A stretch of 64,000 nucleotides of DNA. It comes from Macrocystis pyrifera. Lineage: Eukaryota > Sar > Phaeophyceae > Laminariales > Laminariaceae. The translations under genes were made by a program, and so were the position numbers. This document shows positions 23,101-32,754 of the stretch, one piece after another; position 1 is the first letter of the stretch; every line of letters begins with the position of its first letter. The stretch is from positions 19,066,977-19,130,976 of the forward strand of contig JASSKH010000003.1 in assembly GCA_031763025.1 (NCBI GenBank), in the 5' to 3' direction. The notes under the pieces were generated by a model. That model was not told where the DNA came from and did not search any database. It saw only the letters and a list, made by a program, of their open reading frames with translations.

Positions 23101-25061
23101 CTTTCTTTATGGTGTATTTTGGTTGCTGGCGTATGTATGTATGTTGTGTCGGCCGCACCTAGTGCGAAGGCATGGTATTACGTAGGCTATTAATGCATTA
23201 CGGTGTGTTATCTCTGTGTCGTAGTCTGTGACCACAGAGCTCGTATCTTTCTAGGGTGAAGAATCAGCACGGACACTGGGCTTGCTGGATGTCGACGAGT
23301 AGAAGAACGGTTTAATGTGAAGAACACACACACACACACGTCATGGATGATGGGCGGTAACGGCAAGGGCGGGAAGGGGGCAGGTGGTGGGTGGGTGGGT
23401 GGGTGGGTGGGTGGGTGGGTTGTGGAGCCTATCTTTTAAGCCAATGTGATGGCACTACAGCAGCCTGTACAACTAGTAATGCTTACTACTGCAGCCATAC
23501 TACTGCTGTGCGAAGTGGAATACCACTTTGTACCTAAATGTATGCAAGGACACTTTTTACCTGTATTGGCTGACGTAAAAAGTCTGTATATTTCGGGACA
23601 GAACGGTATACTGCCTGCACTGCTTGCGTGTGAATCGGCGGGCGCAACCATGTCGACAGTGGACAGTAGACAGTCGACAGTCGACAGTCGACAGTCGACA
23701 GTCGACAGATGCGATGAAGGCCGTGCTGCTGCCGCTGCAGCAACGGAGGGGCGATGAAGGCCGTGCTGCTGCCGCTGCAGCGACGGAGGGGCGGTGGTGA
23801 ACGGTTGAACGGCACATACTACTACGGCACCTGCGTGCGGGTGACAGGGTCACCACCGCGTTGGGCGTATTGTGTATTAGGTACCTGTATTATTTATGAT
23901 TACGGTACGAATACGTACGTACGTGATAGTCTGAAGTTTGTCGTCATCTTTGTCGTTCGAGCGAGAAAGCGGCGCGAGATCGCGAGATCGCGAGATCCCG
24001 AAAACCACCCTTCGACTTCCGGTTGTTTGTCCAAAATAAGTACTCCAGGAACCAGGAAGGAGTACGAGTACATGCGAGTTGTCGCACGTCGTACATATCA
24101 TACGCGTACCAGGTATAGTCTAAGCTCGTTGTGCTCGCACTCCTACTGGTGGTATTATTGGTGTTAATATTTGTACTCGGTGCATATTGCCTGACCCTAA
24201 CCGTGAGCCTAACCGTATACGTACATATTATTAATAATAGGTACGCATAATACGCGGCGGAGTCCAAGACGAAAAAATAAATATCTGAAATTATTAACAA
24301 CGATTATTAACTGCTGTACTCGCATCACAGGCAGATACAAAACCGTCACCCCGGCAGGGCCGGCAGGGAGCCCATCCTCGTGATCCATACTATACTCGTG
24401 CTATTATGCGTACGTTAAGTACGTTATGCATCATCACCCATATATATATTACGCATACCAGGCAAAAGCACACCGAAAAAAAACAGCCGTGCTTAGCACG
24501 TGCTGCGTGGGCATACCTATTAATGCCTCACTCCAGCCGCCGCAACAGATAGTTGGTAGTTGGTACATAAACCGGGGTATTAAAAAGAGCGCGAAAAATC
24601 CGTGCACAACTTTCGCGCAATTTGTGGTACGAATATCAAACCCGTTGATTCACCTGTGAGTAGTATGTACAGCTGCGCTGCCTGTGCCCTACTTCATGTA
24701 CTTTGTGCCCTACTGCGGTGCCCTGCCTTTTGACCAGGTACGCAGTGTATTATTATATTTTAATTGTAGTTTTACTTCCTTGATGAAACATTGTCAGGTG
24801 GCAAATGGAATAAAAAGAAAGCGAGAAGGCGTTGTTTTCACAGCGAGCGGCGTCCTTGCTTGGTGACTCTCCCCGTGGCCACCTTACTACGGCGACAATC
24901 GACTACCCCACAAACCGGCTCACCTCAGAGCTGATGTGGGGCTCCAAAGCATCCTCATCGTACGGCAGATCTGGCAGCACAAACTGAGACATCACCGGCT
25001 TCGTCTGTGCGAGCATGCCCACCAGCGCAGCCAGAAGGGTAAGGCACATCATCCTCATCAT
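10457..25061 (-). CDS. Fe-superoxide dismutase, 7 exons, 225 aa
   Basis: Converts superoxide to O2 and H2O2. Exons (minus strand): 25061-24924, 15947-15911, 15133-15024, 14409-14215, 12156-12088, 11303-11249, 10530-10457 (TAA). All junctions keep phase and give 225 residues, normal for Fe/Mn-SOD plus a presequence. Residues 1-24 are a signal peptide (MMRMMCLTLLAALVGMLAQ). The mature part starts near FVLPDLPYDEDALEPH. Metal ligands are His42, His99, Asp183 and His187 (the last two in DVWEHAYYIDYRNARSDYI). NNAAQ with Gln95 and GSGWAWLI mark the Fe type. The position of E. coli Tyr34 is Phe50. Intron 3 uses a GC donor (CAG/gcaagt). Intron 1 is 8976 nt. No classical transit peptide follows the signal peptide, so location (secreted, periplastid or plastid) is open. 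Family call is firm; the exact metal is inferred. Confidence 0.94.
11040..11240 (+). repeat. Trinucleotide (CAG/GTA) repeat region in SOD intron 6
   Basis: Interrupted runs of cag, gta and act triplets, with two ctattaatag palindromes embedded. It lies next to the donor of SOD exon 6. Confidence 0.85.
12610..12940. repeat. Dispersed repeat fragment with 40-bp tandem duplication (SOD intron 4)
   Basis: 12640-12690 (ggttttacaaccctct...gagaggggg.aaatcgacgat) is the inverted counterpart of 63930-63985, so the two belong to one dispersed family. Within it, 12861-12900 and 12901-12937 are a 40-bp direct repeat (atcggttcggtcgatatctt...) with almost no divergence. Confidence 0.65.
13688..13742 (+). 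repeat. Short tandem repeat atgcatagtaa
   Basis: Five consecutive 11-bp units (gcatagtaata/catagtaatg/catagaaatg type) run directly into the left end of the next MITE. Confidence 0.8.
13747..13851 (+). mobile_element. TTACGGGG/TA MITE, copy 2 (SOD intron 4)
   Basis: TIRs TTACGGGGAACCATAG and CTATGGTCTCCCGCAA, flanked by TA on both sides. 105 bp, same orientation as copy 1. Confidence 0.85.
13949..14050 (+). mobile_element. TTACGGGG/TA MITE, copy 3, left end diverged (SOD intron 4)
   Basis: The right TIR CTACGGTCCCCCGTAG is intact and the left is degraded (CAAGAGACCCTAG). It keeps the internal words 'acctatatatttacctattttta' and 'aacaatatttggtcc'. TA flanks are still present, 98 bp from copy 2. 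Confidence 0.8.
14422..14438 (-). repeat. 17-nt C tract acting as pyrimidine tract of SOD exon 4
   Basis: On the coding strand this is a C17 run ending 12 nt before the acceptor (gccaatctccag) of SOD exon 4. It takes the place of the usual U-rich tract. Confidence 0.7.
16534..16637 (+). mobile_element. TTACGGGG/TA MITE, copy 4 (SOD intron 1)
   Basis: TIRs TTACGGGGACCATAGTAAAT and the matching CTATGGCTCCCCGTGA, with TA flanks. 104 bp. Confidence 0.85.
18241..18747. mobile_element. 507-bp foldback MITE with TTA target duplication (Tourist/Harbinger-like)
   Basis: Left end GACCAACTATTATGGGAAAT and right end ATTTCCCATAATAGTTGGTC (with one extra base nearby) are inverted repeats, bounded by TTA at 18238-18240 and TTA at 18748-18750. 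Inner segments also pair: 'gactcctcaggacgct' with 'gcgttttgaggagtc', and 'ttttccgtttctccagag' with 'ctctagagaaacggaaaa'. The element is therefore a long imperfect hairpin. A 3-bp TTA duplication is typical of PIF/Harbinger-type elements. It has no coding capacity. Confidence 0.8.
20029..20075. repeat. GC-rich perfect stem-loop
   Basis: GCGGGCGGC-GTAG-GCCGCCCGC is a 9-bp perfect stem with a 4-nt loop, embedded in gagcgagcgtagcg...gcgaagc. A related word, gagcgagcgtagcgg...gcgacgcgaagc, occurs 190 bp upstream at 19842-19880. Confidence 0.75.
20396..20887 (+). repeat. CCATGG/CCACGG-rich element bounded by 37-bp direct repeats
   Basis: Direct repeats ccagggttctaca.tatt.tgac...cgtggcatgc lie at 20396-20432 and 20849-20887. 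Between them the sequence is dominated by ccatggca, ccacggca and gccgtgg words, so both strands have many short self-complementary segments. Long ORFs here (rich in H, W, G, P) follow from the repeat and are not read as genes. Confidence 0.7.
20665..20706 (+). repeat. Interstitial telomere-like repeat (TTAGGG/CTAGGG)7
   Basis: One TTAGGG, three CTAGGG and three TTAGGG hexamers in series. TTAGGG is the telomere unit of many stramenopiles. The tract is internal to the CCATGG-rich element, so it is either a chance expansion or an old insertion. Confidence 0.75.
22205..22678 (+). mobile_element. 3' fragment of a non-LTR retrotransposon (LINE) ORF
   Basis: An open frame of about 150 codons reads KRRLFFAGAVVRQHEGRLP, then RLMFGTIAGGG...GGQPKTW.RAIAEDL. 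This is the pattern seen after the reverse transcriptase domain of LINE ORF2 proteins (RRLRWxGHVxRM...RLPxxxLFGxLxGG.R..GRP...W.D.V..DL). No RT catalytic motif lies upstream, so this is a 5'-truncated relic, as expected from incomplete reverse transcription. A G-rich, basic tail (RGNGGRGNSRRGRG) follows and then a stop. It sits in SOD intron 1, opposite to the SOD coding strand. Confidence 0.6.
23216..23345 (+). repeat. Dispersed repeat, copy 1 (family E)
   Basis: 'tgtgaccacagagct.gtatct...tgaagaatc.gcac.gaca' followed by 'gaacggttta.a.tgaa.a' and a (CA)n tail. A second copy is at 45605-45730, and a diverged 3' part lies at 17460-17540. Confidence 0.65.
23652..23790 (+). repeat. GTCGACA heptamer array followed by a 40-bp duplication
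   Basis: 23652-23708 consists of gtcgaca/agtggac/agtagac heptamers. 23711-23750 and 23751-23790 are a 40-bp direct repeat (gcgatgaaggccgtgctgct...) with one mismatch. Confidence 0.9.
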
Positions 25062-25080
25062 GTTTCACCTGCGTAGACCT

Positions 25081-25088
25081 CTTATATA
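25081..25088 (-). promoter_or_regulatory. TATA box candidate of the SOD gene
   Basis: TATATAAG on the minus strand ends 19 nt before the first ATG at 25061. With normal TATA spacing, transcription would start close to the first codon. The leader would then be extremely short, or translation would begin at one of the other clustered ATGs (codons 2, 4 or 5). Confidence 0.45.
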
Positions 25089-25600
25089 CTCTGCACGTAG
25101 AGGCGGCTCGGGCGCTTGGTTACGTGTCGCGGCGGAGCGGTTGTGTGGTGTCTGGAGAGGTTGGTGGGTGGTGGAGTGCTAGAGGCTGGCGGGCGTGTAG
25201 TTGATGTGCTGGCTGGGACTAGTGAGCCAGTGATGTGCGGGGAGGGTTCGCGAAAAAAACGAACAGGCAGCAAGAACACACTATATGAAAATTGTTCGAT
25301 GGATGCAATCTAAGCAATCTACGCAATCCACGTAATCTACGCAATCTACGCTTTACGCTCCTAAAAGTTGTGTGTGTGTTTTTGCATACATCTCGCACAG
25401 GCAGCAGGCAGGTGTAGTTAGTAATTTGTGACCACCAAAACTCGTACCTCTGGTTAGCTACCTCTGGTACATCTCGTACCTGTATTCGTATATACATACC
25501 ACAGGTATGTCGTAGACTGCAGAGCCTCAGAGATGTGCTGGCGTGTCGTTCATGATGAGCACAACGCACAAAAACTGAAAAACATAAAAACAAAACAAAC

Positions 25601-25655
25601 GGTACCAGGTACGTACTCGTACAGAGTACCACAGACCAAGTACGTACCTGGTGCC
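25601..25655. repeat. Near-perfect inverted repeat of the TACCTGGTA word
   Basis: Arms ggtaccaggtacgtact and agtacgtacctggtgcc (16 of 17 pairs) surround a loop of about 21 nt. It is followed by a run of ccaggtgccaggtaccaggt. It could form a hairpin or cruciform. Confidence 0.75.
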
Positions 25656-26475
25656 AGGTGCCAGGTACCAGGTACCTGGTACGTGATAACGAAAGAAACG
25701 ACACACCGCACTGCCGTGCACCCCCAGCCCCGGCGTGTTAAAGATACATAATTATTCTCATTCGTCATTGTTTAATTCTTTCATCTAATAATTATTTAAC
25801 CGTCACTCCAAGGTCACTCTGTTGTACAGCCTGCAGCAGGAGCACGAAGCACGATGAAAGCACAGCAGTAGTAGTAGTGGTACGTACTGTATCCCAGCAT
25901 AGAGAAAGGGATTTCGTGCCCGCATTATTATACCACATAATAATGAGGCGCGCGAAACACACGACAAAATCCAGTACCTGGTATTTGTTTCAGGTGTGTC
26001 CGTACTGCTGTGCTGTCTGTGTTTTTCAAGAGCAGGATATGCATGATCAGACAGCAGATGATGCCAAGAATATTCACCAACGACGGCGTATAGGTAGTAG
26101 GTACAGCAGCAGTAGATGATGTTCGTTCGTGTTGGTTCAGCACAAATGTTTTGCATGATGCATCGCAGATATGACTACTGCAGGTATTGCTGAGGTCGCG
26201 CCTCATTACCACCAATCACTAGTAAAGCACGCACGCAACGCGTGCTTTCTGGTATGACAAGAGAAGTCACATCGCTTTTCTTTCCGCCCTCTTCCTTGCT
26301 ATGATGTGTGTGTACCTGGTATGATTTACCTGGTACCACATTTACATATATCAGCCGCCGCGAATGTACTACTACTACTATTAATATACACGGTACTGCT
26401 CTTTTGCATAACTTTTTACGTTCGGCTACTCAGCGACCTTGATTTTTCTCAAGACTGAAGTCTTCTTTCTTGCAG

Positions 26476-26518
26476 AAAACCGACGATTCGTGGTCATACA
26501 TCACAGGGGAGTATGATG
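26476..26518 (+). CDS. Coding-like exon candidate A, unidentified gene
   Basis: A strong acceptor (tcttctttcttgcag) precedes 14 codons reading KTDDSWSYITGEYD plus one base, followed by the donor G/gtatca. It is not recognised as any family. It may belong to the same plus-strand gene as the candidates at 27655, 28530 and 30403, but phase between neighbours is not fully satisfied. Confidence 0.25.
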
Positions 26519-27654
26519 GTATCACGTCGGCCAGCATCATCCACTACTACTGCTGCTGTAGAATTGTGTTTGGGTCGCAAGGAAGGGTGGTCTACAATGT
26601 ATCTACGGTAGTAGTAGTATCTCTGCCGTTTTTTAATATAGTTTTTTCGAGTCCAACTTGACAGGACCTTGTTTTCAAGTATCGCAGCGTGCACTACAAC
26701 AACAGAACAAACAGTGTTTTATATTTATTTTGTCTGTTACCTTCTCTACTTTACGTCTTTGGAATTTCTTCGGCACCTTCGAGCCCCGGGTTCGTAGCCC
26801 GCTTGCCGTTGACATATCGTATTAATAGTTTTTTCTTCTATTGTGCGCTTGTCCCACGCATTAGGCATCGAGCCTCATTACGAGATGAGGTGTAATAATG
26901 GTGCCGTCTGATTTATGAGCTCTATAGAACAACCGTACGTATCTGATCTATATTTGGATACGATATTGAGTTATCGTTTCTTCCGGTATTGTACGTAGGG
27001 TCTCTATGTCTCAAATCTATTTTGTACCTGGTAGAAATTTTGAAATACGTCATCTATCTGTGTGAGTTCGACTGGTTATTAATTAAGTAGTCGATACTCA
27101 ACTTTGCAAGTTGCATACGTCTCGTCTATATTCCATTTTTACCGAATTTTACAAATATGGAGTCGTATCCATATGCAGAGTAGAACACCTGTGATCTGAT
27201 TGGACCGGAGTCGTAGTACGTACTACGGTAGACAAACCTGCATTGAAGTTATTGGGACACGTCATTGCAGGCGGGGTATAATGATGGGTAGTTGAGGTGG
27301 CATATCCTATAATACTTACCAGTACATGAGAGCCGGCCATGCTAGAGAGCATGACCTCCTCCCCACCCCCTCCCGTTTCCCACTCTCTCAGCTTGACCCT
27401 TCAAGCTCTCCCGCAATTAATATGAGAACATCTATCTTCATTGGACGCGTCCTGATACTGATCAAGCACTAGATCAACCTGTTTGTCTTCAGCGGATTAC
27501 CACCGATGGTGGCCCACACAATAGAGGGGTATATTTAGAGTCTTGTATATCTCGTTTAAAAAAATGGCCGCATCTGGACCTCCCTTTCCGATTTCTGGGA
27601 TGATATGGCCATCATCCTTTGATCGTCGTGTCATCTGCATCTACGACTATTCAG

Positions 27655-27721
27655 GATGGGCTGATGCGATGGTATCACGCAGCTATGAGGAAGTACATCA
27701 CGTACCTGTATGAGAAGATGG
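27655..27721 (+). CDS. Coding-like exon candidate C, unidentified gene
   Basis: After the acceptor ctacgactattcag, 22 codons read DGLMRWYHAAMRKYITYLYE then KM plus one base, ending at the donor ATGG/gtaata. Amino-acid use is protein-like, and no stop occurs in this frame while both other frames are interrupted. A 12-codon segment at 27493-27528 (RITTDGGPHNRG, gtttgtcttcag acceptor, donor GGG/gtatat) ends in a compatible phase and could be the preceding exon. No family recognised. Confidence 0.3.
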
Positions 27722-28529
27722 GTAATACGTACTACGCGAATGAGATCACGTGACGTGTGCTAGCAACGAAAACGTCTCCGTCGATCGCGTACACATGTAT
27801 GTATGAAGATACATGGTTCAGGGGACAGTCCCGTACTTAACTGCTGTCCCCTCTCGATATCACTCTGTTCCTGTACCCTATTTGAGCTCTCCATGAGATA
27901 AGCAACAATAAGAACTTTATTTGCCAAGACGACGCGTGCCCTGGCCGGCATCGACTCCTCTCTGAGGCACCATGACAGGGAGAGGTGGTGCCCCGCCCCC
28001 CCCCCCGGCGCGCCCCCGTTCACGCCTTGATTATTCCGCGGCTGGGTTTTGATCGTGCACAACTTTTCTGACAAGTCGTCCCCATTATTGCTTGCGTCGA
28101 TTTGCATCGAATTTTCATTTCTATTGCAACCCGCGCCCACTACTACTGTAGGTGTTGTTGTTCTTCTTGTTGCTTTTACCTTGTTGCGTCTTCGGCTTTC
28201 TGCAACCGAAAAAATTTCCCCACCGGGGGTTTTAGAACGTTCGAATGTTGGAATGTTGGAATGTTGCGCGAACGCTGCACGAATGTTCGCATATATATCC
28301 GAATGTTCATGTTTCGGATGTTCGAAATCCCGAACGAGGACTGAGTGGAGTGTGGAGTGAGCATACCGGTAGAGTGGTAGATGTCACTCGTAGTATTTAT
28401 TTTTAGTACCTGAAATACCACACATACATGGTACCGGCCAGGTATAGGCACACACAGGTGTGATAGTATGGTATACCGTAAATAGCCATTCAATAATACC
28501 TGTGCATTTCTTCTACTGACGACGACAAG

Positions 28530-28636
28530 CGACATTTATCTGCAAACAATTGATGCTATCCAGGAACACGTCAGACTGATGGACGCTGCAACACGGCTCT
28601 TCCAACCAAGCACACACCGCACGACACTAATACGTG
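28530..28636 (+). CDS. Coding-like exon candidate D, unidentified gene
   Basis: 35 codons read DIYLQTIDAIQEHVRLMDAA then TRLFQPSTHRTTLIR plus one base, followed by a consensus donor G/gtgagt. The acceptor is ttcttctactgacgacgacaag, with a plausible branch site ctactgac. The segment has an amphipathic helix-like pattern. A competing minus-strand ORF (28536-28991) covers the same DNA and is not recognised either. Phase at its 3' end (1) does not match the next candidate (2), so at least one exon would be missing between them. Confidence 0.3.
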
Positions 28637-28996
28637 GTGAGTGACAACGCAGGACCTGGACCTGGGCGGGGCTATATTCCATCCATACGTGACGGTGTGT
28701 CCCCCAACCAATCTCCTCGCACGGCGTCGACGGCAGGAATTTTCTTGCCGTGCGTCGGCACTGTTCGCGAGAGAGCATTCCTTTCAGCTTGTGCAGCCAG
28801 ACATTTAGACTGCCCCGCGAGTTTATTGCCTTGTACTCAGTATTGTCATCCTTTGCTGTTATAGCTGTTATAGCCACACCATCCGCGTTATTTTCGTTTC
28901 TTAGTCCTGCTGATACCCCCACGGCTCCGTCAGCAGAGGCATAATAAGAGGCACGGAATGCATTTTTTGTTTTTGTTTTATTACGATGCATTTTCG

Positions 28997-29033
<37 letters not shown>
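28997..29033 (+). repeat. Poly-C tract, 37 nt
   Basis: An uninterrupted run of 37 C. Confidence 0.95.
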
Positions 29034-29129
29034 TATATGTAATATACGGAAACAACGTAATGAGCGCCCAACTGTTGGAGGTGTCTCTATTCGGAGTAGG
29101 AACGGTGCTCCGTCTCGAAAGTGATGTGT

Positions 29130-30310
29130 TGTCTGTGGTCAAATGACTAACGCAAGCAACAATTGAGTACACCCCCTCTCCCTATTATATATACCTGGTA
29201 TATATATATGTATAGGCTGGGTCGGTGTCGGTTGGCGACGCCGCTGTAAAACACGCTTCTCACTGCGTGAGCTAGACAGCCAGGGCACCGTTTTTTTTTT
29301 TTTGGCGGTTACCACTGCTAGCGGTCGAGTTAGATCAGTTTTGGGCGGAGAGGACCTTAACTTCGCACCAGGGGGATGATCGTATCACGTAGTGTGTACT
29401 TGGTAAGACACCCTCGAGGCAGTTATAAAGCCCATTGTTGTCTCTGGTAGTGGCCACACCAGAAAATAGTTCAAATTACTGACGCTGCCATCCATAATCA
29501 CGAAAATCCGTCTCAAAAGCTGTTCTTGATGGGATGCAGCTCACCCTTAATGCGACTCGACCAACACCTCACGGGGCTTCGCTCTTGGTACAAGCAATGT
29601 CTGTCTGTTCGGTGAACACCCGACGTGCTCCTTCCCGGCATTGTAGAGATGCGAGGGTCTATGGTCATACGACTACGGCCAGGAATGATAATGAGTACAC
29701 CCCCCCCCTCCCTATATACTATACCAGGTATATAGGTTGGGTTGGCGTCGGTTGACAATGACAATGTAAAACATGCCGCTCACTACTTGAGTTACACAAC
29801 CAGGGTACCGTTTTTGGTTGTTTGTTTTCTGGCGGTCGGTCACAGCTGGCGGTCGAGTGATCCTTTGTGCGGAGTGAAGAGCCTTTTCTCCGCACAAGGG
29901 GAATTATCGTATCATGCAGTGTTCATGGTAAGGCACCCAAGAGGCAGGGATTACATGGTACTCCCATTGCTGCTGTCTCTGGAAGTGGCCACATCGGAAA
30001 TTAAATTAACTCATCGAAACTGTCATCCACATATGCAAGTCGGCCTCACAAGCGGTTCTTAGCAGGATCCAGCTCAGCCTTCGTGCGACTCGCTCAACAC
30101 CTCACGGCATTTCGCGCTTGGCGCAAGCAATAGTGTCTGCCTGGTCGGTGAAAACCCGACTTGCTGCATCCCGGCATTGTAGGGATGCGAAAGTCTATAT
30201 GGTCACACGACTGGAAATGACCATGCATGTAATGAGTACACTCACGCCGCCCATGTAGCCTATGGTCATACTACTACGGCCACAAATGATGATGAGTACC
30301 TCCCCCCCCA
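29130..30310 (+). repeat. Tandem duplication (~520 bp) of a C-tailed dispersed repeat (family B)
   Basis: 29212-29725 and 29726-30240 are diverged copies. Both contain 'ggttgggt.ggcgtcggttg', 'cagggtaccg', 'tggcggt..g...tggcggtcgagt', 'cccattg.tgtctctgg', 'cacctcacgg...cttgg.gcaagcaatg', 'gtgaa.acccgac.tgct', and 'tctatggtcatacgactacggcca', ending in gagtac followed by a C run. Further copies: 39850-40210 (+), 60880-61140 (inverted), and the 3' part alone at about 13365-13475. Confidence 0.75.
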
Positions 30311-30402
30311 TGTGATGGGGAGTGTCGCTAGCTTCGTTTTTTTTGTTTTCATTTTTCGAGCACCCTTACGGGTTGGCTTCGTTTCCTTCCATGTTATTCT
30401 AG

Positions 30403-30565
30403 ACACAGCGTGTGCGGGAGCGTGTATACCGGATTGGGGGGCGGAGACCATGGGATGGTGGCGGGAGGATGGCACGTGACGGACATTGACGAAGCTGTAG
30501 CTGCGAAAACGATCGCAGCCCGAGACCCAGAGGCTTCAGCTGTCTCGGGGGACTTGAATAAATAA
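30403..30565 (+). CDS. Candidate terminal exon E, unidentified gene
   Basis: A good acceptor (tttccttccatgttattctag) opens a 53-codon frame in phase 2 that ends in TAA: HSVCGSVYTGLGGGDHGMVA, then GGWHVTDIDEAVAAKTIAAR, then DPEASAVSGDLNK. Composition is clearly protein-like (Ala/Asp/Gly-rich, no low-complexity origin), and an A-rich stretch follows the stop. I do not recognise the family. It is the best single piece of evidence for an unannotated plus-strand gene between SOD and NTT. Upstream exons would have to lie among the family B repeats or at 26.4-28.7 kb. Confidence 0.38.
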
Positions 30566-32133
30566 AAAAAAACGGACAAAAATGTAGAAAGATTGCGGCA
30601 GAAACAAACTGCGAGATGGCGACATTCGTGAAGTCGTCATTCGGGTATCATGATCGGCGTTTGTTTGAAGTCACCTTTTCATGCAGTATGTGTGCGGTGG
30701 CTACTACGGGTAGTGGACGTTGTACGGGCGAGAGCGTTTAGTGTTCCTTGGTGGATGTCACACAGCAGCTGGTGCTTGCGAGTCACCGGTGCCCGCTGAA
30801 AGGAGCTACCTGGTATCTCTTGGGCTACTTGAGTCACTAGGGGGGGGGGTTTCCACAAGATGATAGAAGGCGTGAGGAAGAGCTTTCAAGAAAGGAAAGT
30901 GGGAAACAGCCAATTGACTTAAGAGTGACGTAACCAAACACGTAGATGTATCTAGCGAACGAGCGGCAGTACAAGTAGAGTGTATGTAAGGAGCTGCAAT
31001 GCAACGTACGTAACGACTGGAGAGCGCTCCGATATGCAAGGCCTGGTGAGTGGGCCGTGTGAAATTGCTTCCTCCTTGATCGGTGGGGCGTTGGTCATGG
31101 TGATGATTGCGGCAAACCAGACCCAGCCTCCGCATGCTGACCTACGGCTCCTTAGCTGGTTGGTGTGGCATGATTACTCCATAATTTACCTGATTGGTGA
31201 GACATGGTTGCCGCGATTGAACGGAAAACAAGATCGTTACGGGCGACTCGTTGTTCACAACAGGGCAGGCGAAATGAAAAAACAAGTATAAGCCTCAACC
31301 AAAAACAGAACAAAGGCGTATCGGGGGGGGGGGTGGTGGTGGTGGGTGCGAGGGGGGTGAGGGGACGCGGAGGAGTCATCGGATGACCGAAACGTCCGTA
31401 TTGGTTCTCGACACAGCGGAAAAATCAAAACACATGCTGGACTCATGAAGATAGAAAGTACAACATCAACAAACAACAATAGCGAACAACAACGGACAGC
31501 AACGACATCAACAATAACGACAACAACAACAACCACAACACAACAGCAGGTCACGAGTCGCGAGGATACTGTCAATAGCGAAGATGGCTCGCGTCGGCCA
31601 GGGTAGTATATATGTGGCTGATTTTATCTGTCCAGACTCGGAGGCATGGATGGCGTTTCTCGAGTGAAATGCAAAAGAACGTGAGCAGAAAAAATCATAG
31701 TCCATAGAGGAGGGAGGGGAGAGGACGGCAGGGGTCCGTTAAAAGGGACAGCCTACCAGTCAACTAACTATATATTTTGAGATATCAGGTCAGTCTTGGT
31801 GTTGATCTCCGGGGTGTTCGCCGCTCGTCACGGACTAATAGTATGCTGGAAGATCTAAAATACGAAATAGCCTCTCTTTCATACACCCCGGCAAAAATAT
31901 GACGATGCCGAACCCACGCATGCATGTCATGCCCAGAAAAGGCGAATGATCTAACTAACCACCTAGCCACGAGTAGCGCCTTCGAGCCTTTGGAACAACC
32001 CCGGGAAAGTTACGATGTCGGCGACTACTGAACACCCCCAGTTGCTGCCATGCTCAGAAGCATTGCAATCACCCGTCGCTTTTAGTCGTGCGATTTTCGC
32101 TCTCGAGTTCCAAAAGGAATTTTAAGCGGGCAG

Positions 32134-32451
32134 TTGCGTGCGAGTGGGCGGATTGGCGTTGGTTGTGGTCAACCCCGCGAAAATGTTGATGTCATCATTG
32201 CAGCATCATCATTATCGCGTCACTTGTCACCATGCGAAAATGAAAGGTTGGTGCTGTCAGCTGCCATCAGTCATTTCGCCGGCTCAAGCAGAGGAAACGA
32301 ACGTCCCACGGACACTTCATTTAAGGTCCGGCCGAAATCGCAAGTTGGCCGGGAGATCTCGGTCGGTGCCCATTTTGCGAGGGAAGCAGACGGAAACGTC
32401 AGCGAACACCTGGTAGCGGGCGACTACAGTAGTCTGGCCTTGTTGTTGTGA
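32134..32451 (+). other. Unidentified 105-codon ORF
   Basis: An open frame with an ATG start and TGA stop encodes a mixed, non-repetitive sequence (for example NVDVIIAASSLSRHLSPCEN). A second long frame overlaps it, and no family is recognised. It could be an exon, a relic or chance. Confidence 0.2.
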
Positions 32452-32754
32452 CCAGTAGATTTTTTTTTTCCCTTCGGAAATGCACACTGCACACACACAC
32501 TGTTGGGGGGACAAACAACTTGGAATTAGAAGGGAAACCGAAACTCAATGCGTACACAGAAAAAGGGTTGCTCTAAAGTAAAAAGTGTGTGCGAAATACG
32601 AACAGAGCATTATCCGTTGAATGAAAAGATCATCAGCAAGCACATTCGGTGCGAAGAGTGTCGGCGGGCCCTTACTCGTTCGCGTAGAGGAGAGTCTACG
32701 TGCCAATGCGCTAAATAACGCTCTACAAAAATGAGGACAAAACCATGATTTGCA

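Larger units (their letters stand above)
15948..24923 (-). other. SOD intron 1, 8976 nt, repeat-filled
   Basis: Runs from the donor GAG/gtgagcc at exon 1 to the acceptor ctggcag before exon 2. It holds a TA MITE, a 507-bp TTA-flanked foldback element, a GC hairpin, a CCATGG-rich element with a short telomere-like tract, a LINE 3' fragment, a 40-bp duplication with GTCGACA repeats, and (gggt)n near 23388-23420. No host exon was recognised inside it on either strand. Confidence 0.8.

Noticed and set aside
27320..27352. First exon on the minus strand (MLSSMAGSHVL, donor gtaagt)
   Set aside because: The donor is perfect but 11 codons are too few, and no follow-on exon or family could be found.
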